Assembly (NCBI GenBank): GCA_003650445.1
Contig: QMQE01000011.1
Span: 1 to 25,148 of the forward strand
Direction of reading: 5' to 3'
Origin: Acidobacteriota bacterium
GTDB lineage: Bacteria > Acidobacteriota > Holophagae > Thermotomaculales > Thermotomaculaceae
Length of the DNA stretch: 25,148 nt
How positions within the stretch are numbered: the first letter of the stretch is position 1; each line of letters opens with the position of its first letter. This document shows positions 22,244 through 25,148 of this stretch, in pieces. The notes under the pieces were generated by a model. It made no database searches and was not told where the DNA came from. It was given only the letters and a program-made list of their open reading frames with translations. The position numbers and the translations under genes were made by a program.

Positions 22244-23139
22244 TAGTTCTTTACACAGTTGAATGCCACCCATTCATCTCTGGCCTGTGTTTCCAGTACG
22301 GTAAATCCAAGGCCTTGAACAAAGGAGATAAATGCGTCGCTGTCTTGTTCCAGAATACCGGAAAGAATCAATCGGTCTGTTACCATGGGGGCCAGTGCCG
22401 GAAGTATTTTTCGAATAATTGTTTCGATGATGTTGATGACCACAAGGTCGGCCCGGACGGTGTTTCTAATTGCGGCTTCGGTTCCGACAAAAAGCTGGAA
22501 TTTTTCACGGTTGGAGCAGTTCAGTGCCAGGTGTGTGCGGAGGGCACCGCTGCAAAGGGGGTCAATATCAAATGCAATGATGTTGCGGGCACCATTTTTT
22601 TCTGCAATGACGGAAAGAATGCCGCTTCCGGTTCCGGCATCAATCATGGAAAATCCGGGGTAAGACCTTGCGTAGTCCAGCACCATATCTGTTGCCAGTG
22701 CTGTGGTGGCGTGAAGGCCGGTGCCGAATGCCTGTCCCGGTTCTACAATAATTACCTGTTTCCCTTCTTTTGTTTCGCCATATTCATCTTTCAGCCAGGA
22801 CGGTACAATAAACACATTTCGGGTCATTGCAAAGGGGGTGAAATGTTCCCGGAAAACCGCCATCCAGTCCTGGTTTATAAGTTTTTCGACCCTGATTTCG
22901 GGAAAGGGGGCACCGACAGCCTCACAGAAACGCTTCAATGATTGAATGACAGGTTCTTCCGTTTTCCCATGCGTCAGGATAACCCGAAGAACCGGAAAGT
23001 CTTCCTGAATTTCAACGGAAGCAACCCCTTTTCCCATGAGAAAATCTGAAACCGTCAACAACCAGTCCCGGTTTTTAAAAATGAGGATGATTTGTGGAAA
23101 TTCAGGTGTTTTGTCAGTCAATCGCTGAAGGGTTTCCAC
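22243..23139 (-). CDS. prmA: Ribosomal protein L11 methyltransferase PrmA
   Basis: A 298-residue protein that methylates ribosomal protein L11 with S-adenosylmethionine. It has the family motif FGTGLHATT (138-146), cofactor motif I MIDAGTGSGILSV (165-177), and DLVVINII in place of the common LVxANI. An N-terminal domain of about 110 residues ends NQDWMAVFREHFTPF, the typical junction to the catalytic domain. I accept the GTG at 23139, with AGGGAA a few bases upstream. It lies 26 bases inside the response-regulator gene, suggesting coupled translation. No ATG occurs before residue 35. Function is firm, the exact start less so. Confidence 0.9.
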   Translation of the reverse strand: METLQRLTDKTPEFPQIILIFKNRDWLLTVSDFLMGKGVASVEIQEDFPVLRVILTHGKTEEPVIQSLKRFCEAVGAPFPEIRVEKLINQDWMAVFREHFTPFAMTRNVFIVPSWLKDEYGETKEGKQVIIVEPGQAFGTGLHATTALATDMVLDYARSYPGFSMIDAGTGSGILSVIAEKNGARNIIAFDIDPLCSGALRTHLALNCSNREKFQLFVGTEAAIRNTVRADLVVINIIETIIRKILPALAPMVTDRLILSGILEQDSDAFISFVQGLGFTVLETQARDEWVAFNCVKN

Positions 23140-23524
23140 CGTTTTTTCCCTGGAAGTTATTCTTTTTCAAAAGAGAAAAGATTTTATTGATCAGTTCTTT
23201 CCTTTTGAATGGCTTGGAAATGCTTTCGCCAACTTCAGTTTCAACAACTTTAGCTTCCTCCAGAAATGCGGAAAGGAGAAGGATTTTGTTTTTCCCCTGG
23301 AGTTCATTGAGTTTTCGTACCCATTCTTCACCACCAAGAACCGGCATCTTGTAGTCGGTGATGATAATGTCAAATTGCTGTAATTCAAGGAGTTCCAGTG
23401 CTTCCTGCCCGTTACTGACAGATGCGACACAAAAGCCCTCGCGGATGAGAATTTTCATCAGTGTTTTTCTGAGATTATTGTCGTCTTCCACCGTCAGTAT
23501 TTTTGCGTCAAGATAATTTACCAT
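23114..23524 (-). CDS. Stand-alone CheY-like response regulator
   Basis: A 136-residue single receiver domain. All phosphorylation residues are present: the acidic pair Asp14-Asp15 in TVEDDNN, the phospho-acceptor Asp57 in IIITDYKMP, Ser85 in ILLLSA and Lys104 in SISKPFK. After the domain there is only a short basic tail (LKKNNFQGKNGG), with no output domain. ATG 23524 is preceded by GGAGGG, though the 11-base spacing is wide. No histidine kinase is visible. It lies 49 bases after the MFS gene and overlaps prmA, so it is probably co-transcribed with ribosome methylation genes. Its target is unknown. Confidence 0.88.
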   Translation of the reverse strand: MVNYLDAKILTVEDDNNLRKTLMKILIREGFCVASVSNGQEALELLELQQFDIIITDYKMPVLGGEEWVRKLNELQGKNKILLLSAFLEEAKVVETEVGESISKPFKRKELINKIFSLLKKNNFQGKNGGNPSAID

Positions 23525-23573
23525 TGCCGTATTAACCCTCCATTTTTCATTCAGGCCATTGTAACACAGGATT

Positions 23574-25148
23574 TCATCCTTCTATTTCCCTTGCCGGGAA
23601 AAAACGGTTGTAGAGTGCCAGCCCAATCATTGTTGCTACGCCGATCATGGCGAAAATCAGCCAGAGAATCCGGGGTTGGTGCAGGTGGTCTACGAAATGA
23701 ACGTAGAGATTGGCACCCAGCACACCGCCGATACTGCTGCCGATTACGCCGTAGAGGAAAAGGTAGCCCATGTACATGGCGACTTTTTCCTTCGGGGCGG
23801 TCTGGCCGACATAGGAAATGAATTTGGGATGTGCCGTCATTTCGCCAATGGAAAAAATGATGATGCCGATGAGAAACACCCATATTCCGGTGGAAACCGC
23901 CAGAAGCGCCATGCCGATTGTTCCGAAAAGAATGCCTGCAATCATGGTGGGCAGTGCTTTCCGGTGTTTGACCATTTTGGTGATGAACAGCTGGAGGATA
24001 ATAATGGTCAGAGCGTTGATAACTGTTACATGTTCTACGTCAAAGTACCAGTTGATATGGATGCCGGCCATTGCAAGAATCTGGTTGACCATGCTGTTCA
24101 GGGGAGTGGAATCCACATAAGCCTTTACGTACCAGAGGACAGAGTCAAACATCTGAAAGTACATGACCCAGAACCCGGAATAAATAAAAATGAGGAGAAG
24201 GAAACGGAAATGGTCAATGAAAGGTTCGGTATCGCGGGTTTCGATGGTAAAAAGAGATAGGACTGTGGCAAAGATAGCAAAGCTGAGAATCCTTGCGAAC
24301 AGTGTCAGATCCGGTATGCCAATGCAGGTGCCCATAATGAGAAACAGCATGAGGGTAGATGCCTTCCGGCCGGCAAGGTTCCGATCTTTAAGCAGCAGAA
24401 TCAAAAATGCGGCAACAAGGAGCAGTCCAACAAAAAGAAGGGGGAAGGGGCGGTTCCGTGCGTCTTTCAGAAAACTTCTCAGTTTTCCTTCCGGGAAGGG
24501 ATGAAGGAAGGCACCTGATTTCAGCTGTCTGACTGTCTTCTCAATATCGACATTTTTCCCCACATAAATGTGGTATTTTCTCGGGCTCGGCTCTGCCAGC
24601 CGGATGCCGTTTCCACGGGCATGGTGGAAGGTGAGCAGGGTAGGCGTGGCGGCCTGTTTCAGGGCGTTTTCAATCTCAGTTCGGTTGAATTGAGTCAAAA
24701 AGATGTCCAGTTTATCCAGCAGCTCAGGATTCTTCGGTTTATAAACGGTAACCCCATCTTTTGAAGGTTGAAACAGGTCGGGCCTTGTCATGTCCCGGTC
24801 CACAGCAAAATAAAAAAGCTGTCCATTCTTTTGAACCGGATAGCTGGATTCACTGAGGGTAAGGATATTGCCGGTGAGGTAGCTTTTCAGCCCGAATCCC
24901 AGAAGAGACAATACAGCCACAAAGAACAGTACCGGGACGAGAAATCTTCCAGCTTTCAATTGTCTGTAAACCAGCACGATCGGGCTGTAAATTATTTCAA
25001 AAGAATGGGCGATGGTATCTTTCAGATTGTGATTTTTCTGTTTTGCTGCCACTTCTTCCGGTAGAGCCGGTTCCTTGAAGAAAAAAGCGGTGGGGAACAA
25101 CATTGCGCCGGTACCGAGAGCAGACGCATAGAACACCCACTGCCAGCC
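23574..25148 (-). CDS. MFS transporter with large soluble insertion, 3' part
   Basis: The frame is open to the right edge (524 visible residues), and GWQWVFYASALGTG at the edge looks like MFS transmembrane helix 6, so the start lies outside and the internal GTG at 25136 is not used. After a loop and one helix (about 70-91 of the visible part) comes a soluble stretch of about 135 residues (SESSYPVQKNGQLFYFAVDR through LRSFLKDARNRP). About three more helices follow, then an MFS C-terminal half beginning FLLLIFIYSGFWVMYFQMFD with a conserved FSIGEMTAHPKFISYVG. These two segments recall the POT/PTR2 oligopeptide transporters, but the substrate cannot be assigned. POT proteins have two extra helices between their halves. 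A soluble domain of this size there is unusual. Confidence 0.75.
   Translation of the reverse strand, partial: GWQWVFYASALGTGAMLFPTAFFFKEPALPEEVAAKQKNHNLKDTIAHSFEIIYSPIVLVYRQLKAGRFLVPVLFFVAVLSLLGFGLKSYLTGNILTLSESSYPVQKNGQLFYFAVDRDMTRPDLFQPSKDGVTVYKPKNPELLDKLDIFLTQFNRTEIENALKQAATPTLLTFHHARGNGIRLAEPSPRKYHIYVGKNVDIEKTVRQLKSGAFLHPFPEGKLRSFLKDARNRPFPLLFVGLLLVAAFLILLLKDRNLAGRKASTLMLFLIMGTCIGIPDLTLFARILSFAIFATVLSLFTIETRDTEPFIDHFRFLLLIFIYSGFWVMYFQMFDSVLWYVKAYVDSTPLNSMVNQILAMAGIHINWYFDVEHVTVINALTIIILQLFITKMVKHRKALPTMIAGILFGTIGMALLAVSTGIWVFLIGIIIFSIGEMTAHPKFISYVGQTAPKEKVAMYMGYLFLYGVIGSSIGGVLGANLYVHFVDHLHQPRILWLIFAMIGVATMIGLALYNRFFPAREIEG

Noticed and set aside
22195..22941. Open + strand frame of 248 codons, plus several nearby
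   Set aside because: These are antisense to prmA and rsmE, both of which show complete family motifs. The + products are rich in Cys, Gly and Phe with no recognisable family.
23558..23563. TACAAT on the - strand as a -10 element for the response regulator
   Set aside because: No -35-like hexamer occurs at 16-18 bases, so I cannot support a separate promoter there.
23676..24260. Open + strand frame of 194 codons within the transporter region
   Set aside because: It is antisense to the MFS gene, which has clear membrane helices and an uninterrupted frame. The + product lacks a recognisable family.
1..25148. CRISPR arrays, tRNA or rRNA genes, insertion sequences, phage attachment sites
   Set aside because: I saw no regular repeat-spacer pattern, tRNA cloverleaf sequence, transposase or integrase frame, or flanking direct repeats. 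I could not run dedicated searches.

Overview
The window looks like part of a diderm (Gram-negative-type) bacterial chromosome. A CpaC/RcpA-type secretin, a CsgG-family secreted protein and periplasmic tetratricopeptide proteins all imply an outer membrane. Base composition is close to balanced. FHA- and TPR-rich additions to a Tad locus recall deltaproteobacterial, acidobacterial or similar lineages, but I cannot assign a phylum from this sequence alone. I saw no tRNA, rRNA, CRISPR array or insertion sequence.

Left flank (1-2243): the end of a TolB-like beta-propeller protein on the + strand converges on a two-gene - strand unit, ltaE (L-threonine aldolase) and an ArsC/Spx-family thioredoxin-fold protein.

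Centre (about 2300-19900, all + strand): a 17 kb Tad (tight adherence, Flp type IVc pilus) locus. In order it holds two Flp-type pilins, the prepilin peptidase TadV/CpaA, an unusual protein joining a pilin-like segment to a TadE-like pseudopilin, a TadG-like protein, a second TadE-like protein, an unrecognised membrane-anchored protein, CpaB/RcpC, the secretin CpaC/RcpA, an FHA-TadA/CpaF ATPase fusion, TadB, TadC and a DUF192 protein. It continues with two FHA/single-TM/helical-repeat proteins, a secreted TPR protein, an IHF/HU-type DNA-bending protein, a CsgG-like protein and a third Flp-type pilin carrying a proline-rich linker and a large C-terminal domain. Genes up to 17889 are mostly overlapping or separated by a few bases, so they are probably co-transcribed, with possible extra promoters at 13832 (near-leaderless) and 17901. 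Two CRP-like boxes lie at class-II spacing from predicted start sites, one in front of the first pilin and one in front of the csgG-like gene. A strong intrinsic terminator separates the csgG-like gene from the last pilin.

Right flank (19903-25148, all - strand): reading in the direction of transcription, a partial MFS transporter, a stand-alone response regulator, prmA, rsmE and a UbiA-type prenyltransferase with a long extra membrane domain.

Working model (inference): TadV processes six or more class III signal-bearing proteins. The FHA-TadA ATPase and TadB/TadC drive pilus assembly, and CpaB/CpaC form the outer-membrane exit. The two membrane-spanning FHA proteins could link a cytoplasmic phosphothreonine signal to periplasmic helical-repeat domains. 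The large-headed pilin is a candidate minor or tip pilin. The most novel points are the pilin-TadE protein with two predicted cleavage sites, the large-headed pilin behind a terminator, the four FHA domains with no TadZ or kinase in view, and the paired CRP-like promoters.
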